A stretch of DNA of 59,201 nt, taken from contig PWKN01000084.1 of assembly GCA_003559735.1 (NCBI GenBank), positions 1 to 59,201 of the forward strand, given 5' to 3'. The translations under genes and the position numbers were made by a program. The notes beneath the pieces are model-generated. The model did not search any database and was not told where the DNA came from. It was given only the letters and a program-made list of their open reading frames with translations. Positions within the stretch are counted from its first letter, which is position 1, and each line of letters opens with the position of its first letter. The stretch comes from Bacteroidales bacterium. Its GTDB lineage: Bacteria; Bacteroidota; Bacteroidia; Bacteroidales; UBA7960. Below are positions 1 to 11,387 of the stretch, one piece after another.

Positions 1-181
1 CAAAAAAAAACCGTGAAAACATATTGTCCCCACTTCTCTAAAATTGACGGGTCTGCTTCTGTCTTTGTTTGGCCTCCCATTATGTCAATGAGCTTTCTAT
101 TTTTCCCCCTTTGGGGAGGGCAAAGATAATACTTTTTTTAAAAACAATAATCTCTTTTTGAAAAAAACCAGCAAGAAATGA

Positions 182-1147
182 TCACTCAAGAAAGGCATCC
201 ACCAGTTGTTCGACAGAGATGTCTTCTGCTTCTGCCTTGAAGTTCCTTACCACGCGGTGCCGCAGGACGGCATATGCAATGGCATTTACATCTTCGATGT
301 CAGGTGCGTATTTGCCATTCAGGGCTGCATGACATTTTGCCCCGATGATCAGGTATTGCGATGCACGCGGACCAGCGCCCCAGTGGATATACTCATTGGC
401 CATATGATGTGCCTTTTCTGTATTGGGACGCGTTTTTGAAGCAAGGTCAACTGCATATTCCATCACATGGTCAGTAACCGGCACCTTTCTTACCAGATCC
501 TGGAAATACAGGATCTCCTCCCCTTCCATAACGATATCCAGATCAACGACTTTCCCTGAAGTTGTGCTTTTCACCACATCAATCTCCTCTTTAAATGAGG
601 GGTAGTCGAGATATACATTGAACATAAACCTGTCGAGCTGGGCCTCCGGCAGGGGATAAGTCCCTTCCTGTTCAATAGGATTTTGTGTGGCAAGTACGAA
701 GAAAGGCTCATGCAAGCGATAGGTGTTGCCGGCTGCGGTGACAGAACGTTCCTGCATGGCTTCCAGCAGTGCCGACTGAGTTTTTGGTGGTGTTCTGTTG
801 ATCTCGTCAGCCAGGATAATATTCGCAAACAACGGGCCTTTAACAAACCGAAAGTTACGGGTTTCGTCCAGTATTTCAGTGCCAATAATGTCTGAAGGCA
901 TCAGGTCGGGTGTGAACTGAATACGGCTGTAGTTCAATCCAAGCACTTTTGATATGGTGTTGACCAACAATGTTTTTGCCAATCCCGGCACACCTACCAG
1001 CAAACAGTGCCCTTTGCTGAATATTGAGATAAGTACATTTTTCACCACAGCATCCTGCCCGATAATTACCTTGGCAATTTCACCCTTTAGTGATTGGTAC
1101 TTCACAGCCAGTGCATCCAGTGCTTCAACATCCGAAGAAAAATTCAT
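182..1147 (-). CDS. MoxR-family AAA+ ATPase
   Basis: Walker A-like GVPGLAKT, Walker B ILADEINR, LLEAMQERSVT and QNPIEQEGTYPLPEAQLDRF motifs typical of MoxR ATPases. Confidence 0.95.
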   Translation of the reverse strand: MNFSSDVEALDALAVKYQSLKGEIAKVIIGQDAVVKNVLISIFSKGHCLLVGVPGLAKTLLVNTISKVLGLNYSRIQFTPDLMPSDIIGTEILDETRNFRFVKGPLFANIILADEINRTPPKTQSALLEAMQERSVTAAGNTYRLHEPFFVLATQNPIEQEGTYPLPEAQLDRFMFNVYLDYPSFKEEIDVVKSTTSGKVVDLDIVMEGEEILYFQDLVRKVPVTDHVMEYAVDLASKTRPNTEKAHHMANEYIHWGAGPRASQYLIIGAKCHAALNGKYAPDIEDVNAIAYAVLRHRVVRNFKAEAEDISVEQLVDAFLE

Positions 1148-1174
1148 AACAAAAGATAAGTTTAACCGTCAAAA

Positions 1175-2527
1175 CTACTGCAGCCATTGTATGTCAAAGT
1201 CGCAGTCTTTATAATCATCATGTATGGATATATAGGTGCTTTTTAATCTTCTTTCCACCCATTTCCTGATTGCTTTTCCTCTTTTTTCCTGCAAGGCCAG
1301 TCTTTGTATAAAATCATAATCCTGCTGAAGATTGGCCCGGTGGGGGTCAACACGTTGCCTGACCGTAACAATTTTATAGGCAGGCTGACCTTCATCTGTC
1401 ATTGTTTGTATGGGCCTGGATATTTCCCCTTCCTCCAGGCGATCAACGACGAAGAACAAATTTGGGTCCATTTCCTCTGTTTTAAACCGGGTTGTTCCTG
1501 TATAAGGATTCAGGATGGTACCTCCAGCCCGTCCGCCAGGGTGGTCGGAAAACCTTCTTGCAGCTTCCGCAAATGTCATCTCATCTCTCATGATAAGTGT
1601 GCGTATGCTATCCAGCTTGCTCCTTGTTTGCTGTTCCACTTCGGGCGACACCTTCGGGCGCATTAACAAATGCCTGACATTGATTTGTTCCCCCCTTCTT
1701 TCGATCAGCTCAATGATGTGATACCCTGATCTGGTTTCCACGATTTCAGAAACCTCTCCCGGCCGGAGGCTGAAGGCAACCGCCTCAAATTCCGGATGAA
1801 GCTCGCCCCGTGAGTAAAAACCCAACTCACCCCCCCGTCGTGCCGAACCGGGATCGTCAGAGTAGAGGATGGCCAGTGTTCTGAAGCTCTCCCCATCAAT
1901 GATCCGCTGGCGAAAGCCCTCCAGCCTTTCTACCACCTCATCGATCTCTTCCTGTTCTATTTCCGGTTCGATCAGAATTTTTGCCAGTGTCATTTCGCTC
2001 TCAACCATGGGGATTTCCTCCTCCGACAGGTTGTCAAAAAAGGCTTTGACCTCGGAAGGGGTTACATTGACATTTTGTGTAATCTTAGACTCCATCCGCT
2101 GGCTGATCAACTGTTCCCTTATTGGATCCCAGAATTCCTCCCTGAGTTCTTCCACCGACCTTCCATAGTATTCTTCCAGCCGTTCGCGCGATCCTATCTG
2201 CTGGATAAAAAACCGAAGCCTCCGTTCAATTTCCTGCTCAATCTGCGAGTCGCCTACTTCCACGCTGTCAATCATCGCCTGGTTATACAGCAGCTTCTGG
2301 AACATCACGTCATCCAACAACACACAATAAGGGTTCGCACCAAGGTTTACTCCCTGGGCCTCTGCCTGACGCCTGTGGTCAAACAGATCGGATTGCAGAA
2401 TGGCGCTGTTGCCAACCACTCCAATGACCTGATCAATAACAACATGTTCCTGGGCATGCACCTGGGGAGAAAGATGGTTGGCTGCCAGAAATATGACAAT
2501 AAGAATATATGCCGGTAATTTGTTCAT
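1175..2527 (-). CDS. SurA-like periplasmic peptidylprolyl isomerase (two parvulin domains)
   Basis: Signal peptide; SurA_N-like region; parvulin motifs ILYSDDPGSARRGGELGFYSRGELHPEFEAVAFSLRPGEVSEIVETRSGYHIIEL and a second RFSDHPGGRAGG copy. Confidence 0.92.
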   Translation of the reverse strand: MNKLPAYILIVIFLAANHLSPQVHAQEHVVIDQVIGVVGNSAILQSDLFDHRRQAEAQGVNLGANPYCVLLDDVMFQKLLYNQAMIDSVEVGDSQIEQEIERRLRFFIQQIGSRERLEEYYGRSVEELREEFWDPIREQLISQRMESKITQNVNVTPSEVKAFFDNLSEEEIPMVESEMTLAKILIEPEIEQEEIDEVVERLEGFRQRIIDGESFRTLAILYSDDPGSARRGGELGFYSRGELHPEFEAVAFSLRPGEVSEIVETRSGYHIIELIERRGEQINVRHLLMRPKVSPEVEQQTRSKLDSIRTLIMRDEMTFAEAARRFSDHPGGRAGGTILNPYTGTTRFKTEEMDPNLFFVVDRLEEGEISRPIQTMTDEGQPAYKIVTVRQRVDPHRANLQQDYDFIQRLALQEKRGKAIRKWVERRLKSTYISIHDDYKDCDFDIQWLQ

Positions 2528-2543
2528 ACGATAAGAATATTAC

Positions 2544-3425
2544 TCAAAAATATGTTTCGATTTTGCTGGCTTCGATAGCCTGGTTGAAAAACTCCCGCCG
2601 TTTGCTCTCGATAAACTGTTTTTTTCTGTGGTTAAGAATGAGCATCCGGATATTGTCACGCTCAAAATCGAGCGGTGAAACATCTCCTCTTAGGCGGTAT
2701 TCATAGATGTATAAAAAGTAACGATAATAATCATCCGTTATTTCCGCAAAGCGGTTGTTTTGCAAATAGGTCGCCTGGTTATTTATGTTTAGGGGCATGT
2801 CAATTAACAGCTCCCTGAAAACCATCCATGCATCTTTTCCCAGGTAATAGACCGCTGCATTTTCAAGGCAATAATTTTCCAGCCTTTCCAGGTCATCGCT
2901 GTTGTCAGACCTGTACAGTGAGCGGACAACGTTTTGGTTTGGGACATTCAAAGGCAGCTTGATATAATTGGCCCGCACAATATTGTCCCTGAGCAACAAA
3001 TGGGATATGTTCTGTTCATAATACTGCCCGATCTCCTCAGCGGTGACCACTGTATCCATTTCCGTCCGCGCCAGTTCACTTTCATAGGCGTGAATAATGA
3101 GTGCATTCCTGTAGTCGGCTATCCGTGCATCAAAGTTCATTTTGTGATCAGGCAAAGTCTGTTTCGCATGATGCACAAAGACCTGCTGGGACACCCACCT
3201 GTCAACATATCGCTGGATGATGGCAATGCTGTCTTCCGGACTGGCATTTTGGGGGATGTGTTCCCTGATATCTTCAAGATAGAGGCGGCTGTTATAGGCT
3301 TTTGCAAGCAATGTGTCTTCATGGCGCAGTTCGAAAAGAGTGCACCCGCCCAGTATAAGGACAAGGGCCACGAGCCACGCCTTATACAATCCTTTCTGCA
3401 TGAGCAGATCAAACAACCCTTGCAT
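2544..3425 (-). CDS. Lipoprotein, SurA/PpiC-related without a recognisable catalytic parvulin domain
   Basis: Lipobox-like LILGGC; SurA_N-like helical sequence; sits between two parvulin genes. Confidence 0.65.
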   Translation of the reverse strand: MQGLFDLLMQKGLYKAWLVALVLILGGCTLFELRHEDTLLAKAYNSRLYLEDIREHIPQNASPEDSIAIIQRYVDRWVSQQVFVHHAKQTLPDHKMNFDARIADYRNALIIHAYESELARTEMDTVVTAEEIGQYYEQNISHLLLRDNIVRANYIKLPLNVPNQNVVRSLYRSDNSDDLERLENYCLENAAVYYLGKDAWMVFRELLIDMPLNINNQATYLQNNRFAEITDDYYRYFLYIYEYRLRGDVSPLDFERDNIRMLILNHRKKQFIESKRREFFNQAIEASKIETYF

Positions 3426-3436
3426 AATCCATTTTT

Positions 3437-5167
3437 TTAATCAAAACGAATGGTTTCCAAAATCTCTTCGTCAACATACACGGAATATTTATTCCTGAGT
3501 TCCTCAATCCACCGTTTTTCGAGGTAATTCTGGTAATCAGCAATCACCAGTCCACGTACTTCCCTCATTTCCTCAGCATCATAGCGGTCTTTATTGGCTT
3601 CGAAGAATGCCCTTAGTCCGTCACTGTCAGCAGTTGCCCTCGACCAGACTTCCTGGTCGGTTATCTCGAACAACAGGATGCCGTCGTGGTACTCCTGCAT
3701 CACCCTTTTAAATTCGGGATATTTTTCTTCCAGTCTTTCGTTTTCATAAGCCAGGATATGCTCTTTTACAAACTCATTGTATAGCCTGTACACATAACTT
3801 GCAATGTTTTCCGCATCCTGATTTCTCTGCTTTTCATAAAGAAATTTGGCGAAGTCCTGCTGTCCCATGACCTTTGAACCGAAACTGATCAGTTGTTTGT
3901 CGAGTCCGCCGGCCTCTGTTTTGTCCCATTCACCCCGGAAAACCGATTCATCCACCACCTCATAAAAATCACGCAGGGCATTTATATCATATGTAAAACC
4001 ATACTCTTCTTTCAGCCTGTCAATGACGACTGTTTCAGAAAGCCGGGACCGGGCATCACGCTCGATCCTTCTTTTCAAATTCTCATATGCTTCATCAAAG
4101 GATGGAGGTGGGGTTTTTTCAATCAATTTTATAATGTGCCATCCAAAATCAGATCGTACCGGGGGTGAAATATCACCAGGTTCATCCAGGTCATTGATTG
4201 CCTCGATAAACTGAGGCACCATGCGGTTGCTGTTGAATGCCGGCATCTCTCCTTTGCGTTGCCCCGATTGCCTGTCGTCCGAATACTCTGCGGCCAGCTC
4301 ACCAAAATCTTCGCCGGACAATATGCTCTTGTAAAGATCATTGATCTGTTGTTCTTTTTCAATCAGTTCATCTTCTTCTGTACCATCGGGGGTCATCAGC
4401 ATGATGTGTGCCACCCTTGCCGTTCCCATTGCAGGTTGCCTGTTTACAACCTTCACAAGGTGGTACCCAAAGCTGGTCCTCACAGGCAACGAGATCTCTC
4501 CGACGGGTGTGTTATAGGCAGCTGATTCGAACGGGTATACCATATTGAGCGCAGAAAAATAGCCAAGGTCACCTGCATTGCCTTTGCGTGGCGGACGGTT
4601 GCCTGTTGCTTCCGTATCACGTGCGTGGGTATCGTCAGAGTATTCTGTGGCCAGACCGGCAAATGATTCTCCATCCAGGGCACGCTGCCTTAGCTCCATT
4701 ATTTTATTGTACACCTCCAGTGTGTCTTCAGGTGGGGCATACGCATCAAGGTTGATCAGCAGGTGAGAAGCCCGTATGTCGTATTGCGATCTTTCCCAGG
4801 CTTCCCTGACCAATGCTTCAGTAACCTCCCTGTCTCTCAGGTATTGCTGGGCAAGCTGCTGCCTGTACCCCTGCAGCTCCTCTATAAAACTTTCGTTGGT
4901 ATCCAGTCCGAGGGACCTGGCCTCTCTTACCTTTAACCTGAAATTGATATACATTTCAAGGTATTCATCAACTTCCTTGGGGTCGTTTACCATCAGATCG
5001 AGGTTGTTTCTCCGGTATATCTTTTCAAACTCGGAACGTGTAACCTCACTGTCTTCAATCCGCAGCAGCACAGGATCATCATGCTGCTCAACGACCAGCG
5101 GCGTTGTGGTTGCACAACCATAAACAAACATTGACAGAATAAAGAAGCGCATCATTTTCATATACAT
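3437..5167 (-). CDS. PpiC/SurA-type peptidylprolyl isomerase lipoprotein
   Basis: Lipobox FVYGCA; two parvulin repeats (YSDDTHARDTEATGNRPPRKGNAGDLGYFSALNMVYPFESAAYNTPVGEISLPVRTSFGYHLVKV; YSDDRQSGQRKGEMPAFNSNRMVPQF). Confidence 0.92.
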   Translation of the reverse strand: MYMKMMRFFILSMFVYGCATTTPLVVEQHDDPVLLRIEDSEVTRSEFEKIYRRNNLDLMVNDPKEVDEYLEMYINFRLKVREARSLGLDTNESFIEELQGYRQQLAQQYLRDREVTEALVREAWERSQYDIRASHLLINLDAYAPPEDTLEVYNKIMELRQRALDGESFAGLATEYSDDTHARDTEATGNRPPRKGNAGDLGYFSALNMVYPFESAAYNTPVGEISLPVRTSFGYHLVKVVNRQPAMGTARVAHIMLMTPDGTEEDELIEKEQQINDLYKSILSGEDFGELAAEYSDDRQSGQRKGEMPAFNSNRMVPQFIEAINDLDEPGDISPPVRSDFGWHIIKLIEKTPPPSFDEAYENLKRRIERDARSRLSETVVIDRLKEEYGFTYDINALRDFYEVVDESVFRGEWDKTEAGGLDKQLISFGSKVMGQQDFAKFLYEKQRNQDAENIASYVYRLYNEFVKEHILAYENERLEEKYPEFKRVMQEYHDGILLFEITDQEVWSRATADSDGLRAFFEANKDRYDAEEMREVRGLVIADYQNYLEKRWIEELRNKYSVYVDEEILETIRFD

Positions 5168-5186
5168 TTTTTTTATTGTTAACTGA

Positions 5187-6671
<1,485 letters not shown>

Positions 6672-6852
6672 TTAATCTGCAAAAGTATGAAAAATATGGG
6701 AGAGAAATTTTGTAAAAAAATGTAAAAAGATGGGGTTTGGTGATCATAGATCTGTTGATAAAGATGTTTTTGATAATCAGCTCATTCGATTCATTGCTCC
6801 CCGGCGGACCGGACTCAATGATCTTTTATGACAAATAACCTGATATGATCTA

Positions 6853-8460
6853 TTAACGTATAAGATAGACCACACCTCTTTTTTCGCCGGGTTCTACACC
6901 AGGTGTAGTGGGGGTGTATCTGATATGATACCAATAGGCCCCTTCAGGCGCAAGTCCCCCGTTATCCATTTGCCCGTCCCACTCGCGATTACTGTCGCCC
7001 GAGAAAATCAGCAGCCCATTGCGGTCATATATGGTCAGAATGTAGTCCGCATCAAAACCTACAAAGCTAGGGTAAAATTCGAGGTTATCAGGCTCTCCGA
7101 CCCGGGGACGAAAGGCATTGGGAATATTGATCACCGGATCAATGGCAAACACTACTTCGTGTGAATGGAATTCCTCCCCTCCCTCTTCACCCTTCATGCG
7201 GAACCGCATCTCACCAGCGAGGGGCAGTTCGCCGGACAGATCGTGGGTGTACGGGCTGTCGATATCCGTTGCACCATCCTGGTAAGCGCTTTCTCCTGGC
7301 AATATTTGCTGCAATGTGTAATTGCCGGCAGGAGGCACCCGTTCAAAACGAATGTCAACAGTAAGCTGGTCGTCCGAAAATTCAGAGATCTCCGCTGCAA
7401 ACCAAAGCGTTGATACGGGGTCGGAAACAACAGCGGGCTCCGGACAAACCTCGTCTTCATCCATCACGTGCGCTTCCACATGATAATGCCATGGAGCTGC
7501 ATCCAGGTCTTCCACTGCATCGGCAAATTGAAGTGCATTGTTGCCGGGGTCCATAAATCCCTGCCCAACCTGTTCAGGATCAGCACCAGGCGCACTCCGG
7601 CGCATCAACCGGTATTCGTAATCAGTATAAGAGCCATCTGCGGCTATGCGGACAACCACCTCCTCCTCGGGAGTGACATCCACCAGCTCGATGCGCAGGT
7701 CATCGAGCACAGGCCAGTAAATGGTTTTTTCAAGGGCGTTGGAACTGGAAAACAAACCTTCCTGTTCAGCCTCATCAGAAGCAGCAGCCCTGATCCGAAA
7801 GGTGTATTCACCCGGCTCCGGAACCGTAATGGCGACAGAGTCCTGTCCAACGGCCACACTTTCCAGTACTTCACCATTGGCAACGACCTGGTAAACGGCA
7901 AAGGGGATCTCCTCCCCAGGTTCGTCCGGGTCATTTGCATACTGACTGTGTGTCCAGACACGGTATTCGTCCCACATGAACCCGGCCATATGGGTACAAT
8001 TATCGAATGTTACAGACTTTAGCTGTATCGTTCCATGTATAAGGGTAAAAGCGTCAGCACCCAGACCATCTTCATCAAGTGCCAGATACATGCGGTACGG
8101 GTCAGGGTAACCGGCAGGTACGTCCACCGTGTGAATGTATTGGTCCGCCCCCCCCTCTTCCCATGGAGTCAGTCCGTCTTCAACCCTTAATTGCTCAACA
8201 GTTTCAAAAGTCTCTCCGTCAAACAAGTTAAAATCGATCTCTCCATCCGTCACTCCTGGATCCAGTTGAAACACCACATGCAGCAGCCGGTCGTCAAGGG
8301 TGTCAATACTCAGCTGAACGAGCGAAATAGCCCCGTCATATACTTTGTAACCACTGGCAAGAGCCCCCCTGTTGTTCACCAACAGGAACAGCACGATGGC
8401 TGTCAGAACCAGGGAAAGTCCAAAATCTTTAACCCATGCAGTGAATATTGACTTCTTCAT
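6853..8460 (-). CDS. Secreted protein with gliding-motility-associated / T9SS type B C-terminal domain
   Basis: ORF 6853..8538; start trimmed to MKKSIFTAWVKDF (ATG complement at 8458-8460). C-terminus NIPNAFRPRVGEPDNLEFYPSFVGFDADYILTIYDRNGLLIFSGDSNREWDG is the CHU_C/gliding CTD pattern. Confidence 0.85.
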   Translation of the reverse strand: MKKSIFTAWVKDFGLSLVLTAIVLFLLVNNRGALASGYKVYDGAISLVQLSIDTLDDRLLHVVFQLDPGVTDGEIDFNLFDGETFETVEQLRVEDGLTPWEEGGADQYIHTVDVPAGYPDPYRMYLALDEDGLGADAFTLIHGTIQLKSVTFDNCTHMAGFMWDEYRVWTHSQYANDPDEPGEEIPFAVYQVVANGEVLESVAVGQDSVAITVPEPGEYTFRIRAAASDEAEQEGLFSSSNALEKTIYWPVLDDLRIELVDVTPEEEVVVRIAADGSYTDYEYRLMRRSAPGADPEQVGQGFMDPGNNALQFADAVEDLDAAPWHYHVEAHVMDEDEVCPEPAVVSDPVSTLWFAAEISEFSDDQLTVDIRFERVPPAGNYTLQQILPGESAYQDGATDIDSPYTHDLSGELPLAGEMRFRMKGEEGGEEFHSHEVVFAIDPVINIPNAFRPRVGEPDNLEFYPSFVGFDADYILTIYDRNGLLIFSGDSNREWDGQMDNGGLAPEGAYWYHIRYTPTTPGVEPGEKRGVVYLIR

Positions 8461-8572
8461 TTGCTGCTTCTTTTTTGTGTTGCCGGGAAAGCCGTGCAAC
8501 AAAAAGGTTTTCTTTTTCAGGACGAGCCAATGAAACAATTATTGCATCGTACCTACGTTTATCCCTTCCTGG

Positions 8573-9934
8573 TTATCGCCCTACAACCACTTCCATCATG
8601 CCATCCTCCTGCAGGTAATCACTGGCGGTTTCCATGATTGTTTCCGGTGTAATGGTTTTGAGTGTTTCCAGGTAATCGTCGTAATGCGTAAAATCAAGTC
8701 CGAACACCAGCAACTCCTTAAACCTGTCGCCCTGTGCAAACGGCCCGTCAAAGGAGCGGAGGAAGCTGCCCGACAGGTAGTTTTTCAGACTTTCCAGTTC
8801 ATCGTGTGTGGCAGGGATGGAACGCAGGTTTCTGAGTTCGCTGTATATTTCCCCAAGAGCCTGTTGCGCAACCTCTGTACCAACCTGTGTGGCGATGAAA
8901 AAATAGCCGCTGCGCATCAGCGAAATGATGCCCGAATTGATGCCATAGGTAAATCCTTTATCCTGGCGGATGTTTTGCATCAGTCGTGATCCAAAATATC
9001 CACCCAGGAGGGCGTTTGTGATCTTAAACCGGTGATAGGCCGGGTGGGTCCGGTTAAAAAGCTGCTTGCCGATGCGTAGCGCCGACTGCAGGGAGTCGGG
9101 CATTTCGAGTTTCACCTTCCGGCTACCGGACGTCAGCATCGAATAAGCGGGAAGCTGCTTTTCCTGTTCTGACGCTACCGGCCTGGTGTTGTCAAATGCC
9201 TTTGCTGTCTTTTTTTCCATATCACGCGGCACACGACCCGACACAATGCAAAAAGCATTTCCGGGAATGAACCAGCGCCGGTGAAACTCCTGCAGGTCTG
9301 TCCGCCTCACCTTGTTAAAATCGTCAGTTTTTACCCTGTACCCATATGGGTGCTGTTCACCATAAACCAGTTCTTTAAAATACGACCGTGCAAGGTGCTG
9401 CACTTTCTTTTGGTTTATGATATGTATTTGTTGCCGGTTCTTCAGAAAAGAATGCATTTCATCTTCAGGGAATACCGGATCGTTTATGATGTCTGCAAAC
9501 AGTTCGAGTACCGGATCAAGGTGTTTGTTCAGCACGAACAGGGCAACCGACACGATATCATTTTGTGCCTCCACTTGCAGATGTGCACCGTAATAGTCGA
9601 GCAGTCCGTTGATCTCCCGGCGGTTTTTTGTCCCGGTTCCGCCACGCAGCAGATGGGAAACAGCAAACGATACAAGTGGTCTGGACTCGAAGTAGCTGCC
9701 TGCATAAAACACCATTTCAACCTTCACGAAGTCCTCCGTACCCCCTTCCATTAAGTATAACGGCATCCCGTTCCCCAGCCGGATCATCTTTGGGTGGATA
9801 TAGGGGATTGTTGTGGTTGTGCTGGTTGCCGGCGGACTCTTTCTGTCAATCATTTCTTTGTTTGCGCTATTAGGAATATTTATGTTAGTGTGTTCGACTT
9901 TGTTTGAAAACCTGTCAGGTACCGGAATTGCCAT
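8573..9934 (-). CDS. M16-family peptidase, probable non-catalytic partner (no HxxEH)
   Basis: M16 fold text (LGNGMPLYLMEGG..., RQDKGFTYGINSGI); the expected zinc motif reads SHLLRGGT. Start trimmed from ORF 8573..10045 to M-AIPVPDRF; an inner start at 9853 is also possible. Confidence 0.85.
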   Translation of the reverse strand: MAIPVPDRFSNKVEHTNINIPNSANKEMIDRKSPPATSTTTTIPYIHPKMIRLGNGMPLYLMEGGTEDFVKVEMVFYAGSYFESRPLVSFAVSHLLRGGTGTKNRREINGLLDYYGAHLQVEAQNDIVSVALFVLNKHLDPVLELFADIINDPVFPEDEMHSFLKNRQQIHIINQKKVQHLARSYFKELVYGEQHPYGYRVKTDDFNKVRRTDLQEFHRRWFIPGNAFCIVSGRVPRDMEKKTAKAFDNTRPVASEQEKQLPAYSMLTSGSRKVKLEMPDSLQSALRIGKQLFNRTHPAYHRFKITNALLGGYFGSRLMQNIRQDKGFTYGINSGIISLMRSGYFFIATQVGTEVAQQALGEIYSELRNLRSIPATHDELESLKNYLSGSFLRSFDGPFAQGDRFKELLVFGLDFTHYDDYLETLKTITPETIMETASDYLQEDGMMEVVVGR

Positions 9935-11168
9935 AGTGCAATACCGACATGTTTTCACGCCTGAATATGCTGCAGGCAACCTGTTTGATCTCTTCTGCCG
10001 TAACACGGTCATAGACTGCCGTTTGTTCATTGTATAAGGCAGCATCGCCTTGCAGCTCGTAATATGCCAGGTTCATGGCCTTGGCCATCACGTTGCTGTC
10101 AGAAAATGTACGGGCGGCCTCCACCCTGTTTTTTACTTTTTGTAATTCTTTGCCAAGCACCCTGTTTATTGTAAGATCAGCGGCTTCCTTGCAAAGCATG
10201 TCCTCTGCCCCGGCAGGGTCTGTTCCATGATGAGGCTTCCCTGTAATAACAAAGAGTCCGGGATCAATATTCCCCGTTATATATGCATTTACCTCACTGA
10301 ACACTTTCCGGTCGTACAGAAGTCTCTCAGGAAGTCGCGCCGACTCACCGTTTGAAAGGATATCACTGATCAGGTCAGCGGCATGGAAGTCCTTATGAGA
10401 CCTGGCGCACATATGAAATGCCATGAATATCTGGTGTTGGGGGACATCCCTGTTCACAGTGAGGCGTTTTTCTGATTGCTGTGCTGGTTCAGCGGGGAGC
10501 TGCCGCTGAAGAACCTTGCCCGGCAGAATGTCTCCAAACCATTTTTCTGCAAGGGCAAACACTTTATCTGCTTCCACGTTGCCTGCTACAGACAAAATTG
10601 CGTTTGCAGGCTGGTAATACATGCTGAAAAACCGCTTCACCTCATCGAGACTGGCATCCCTGATATGAGCGACCTCCCGGCCAATGGTTGCCCAACGGTA
10701 GGGGTGTACTGAATAAGCCAGCTGCCTCAGCAGCAGCCAGGCATCGCCATAGGGCTGGTTCAGGTAAGACTGCCGGAACTCTTCCGTTACCACATTTTTT
10801 TGAGTGTCCAGAATTTTATCTGAGAAATCGAGTCCGGTCATCCGGTCTGATTCCAGCCAGAAAGCGGTTTCAAGATTCCGTGCAGGCAGGTTCAGGTAAT
10901 AATTGGTTATGTCGTTGGTAGTAAACGCATTGTTTTCACCTCCTGCAAGTTGCAGGGCATAATCGAAACGGGGGATGTTCGCAGAACCCTCAAACATCAG
11001 GTGTTCAAACAGGTGGGCAAAGCCGGTCCTGTCAGGATGCTCGTCACGCGCCCCCACGTCATAGAGCACATTTACCGCTGCCATGGGGGTTGTCTGGTCG
11101 CGATGCACAACAACCCGCAAACCATTTTTAAGACGGTGTCTGTCGAAAGAGATCATGCTTCTGTTCAT
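9915..11168 (-). CDS. M16-family zinc metallopeptidase, catalytic type
   Basis: HLFEHLMFEG (HxxEH) motif, LKNGLRVVVHRDQTTPMAAVNVLYDVGARDE start. Confidence 0.93.
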   Translation of the reverse strand: MNRSMISFDRHRLKNGLRVVVHRDQTTPMAAVNVLYDVGARDEHPDRTGFAHLFEHLMFEGSANIPRFDYALQLAGGENNAFTTNDITNYYLNLPARNLETAFWLESDRMTGLDFSDKILDTQKNVVTEEFRQSYLNQPYGDAWLLLRQLAYSVHPYRWATIGREVAHIRDASLDEVKRFFSMYYQPANAILSVAGNVEADKVFALAEKWFGDILPGKVLQRQLPAEPAQQSEKRLTVNRDVPQHQIFMAFHMCARSHKDFHAADLISDILSNGESARLPERLLYDRKVFSEVNAYITGNIDPGLFVITGKPHHGTDPAGAEDMLCKEAADLTINRVLGKELQKVKNRVEAARTFSDSNVMAKAMNLAYYELQGDAALYNEQTAVYDRVTAEEIKQVACSIFRRENMSVLHYGNSGT

Positions 11169-11387
11169 TCATTTGTTTTTGACCACCAACAGTCAAACCA
11201 CATCATTATATAAACGCCGGCTTTTGCAAGTAACCGGTTATCCTGCAGTCCCACAAAAGACCACACACGTATCTGGTCGTATGTCATTGCCTTCATGATC
11301 CATTACCCTGCAGGATCATATGCTGTTTCTTCCCGTCACGGACATCCCGTTGCGTGGAGGTGCCTCCGGACAAAGTTGGCAGATCTG

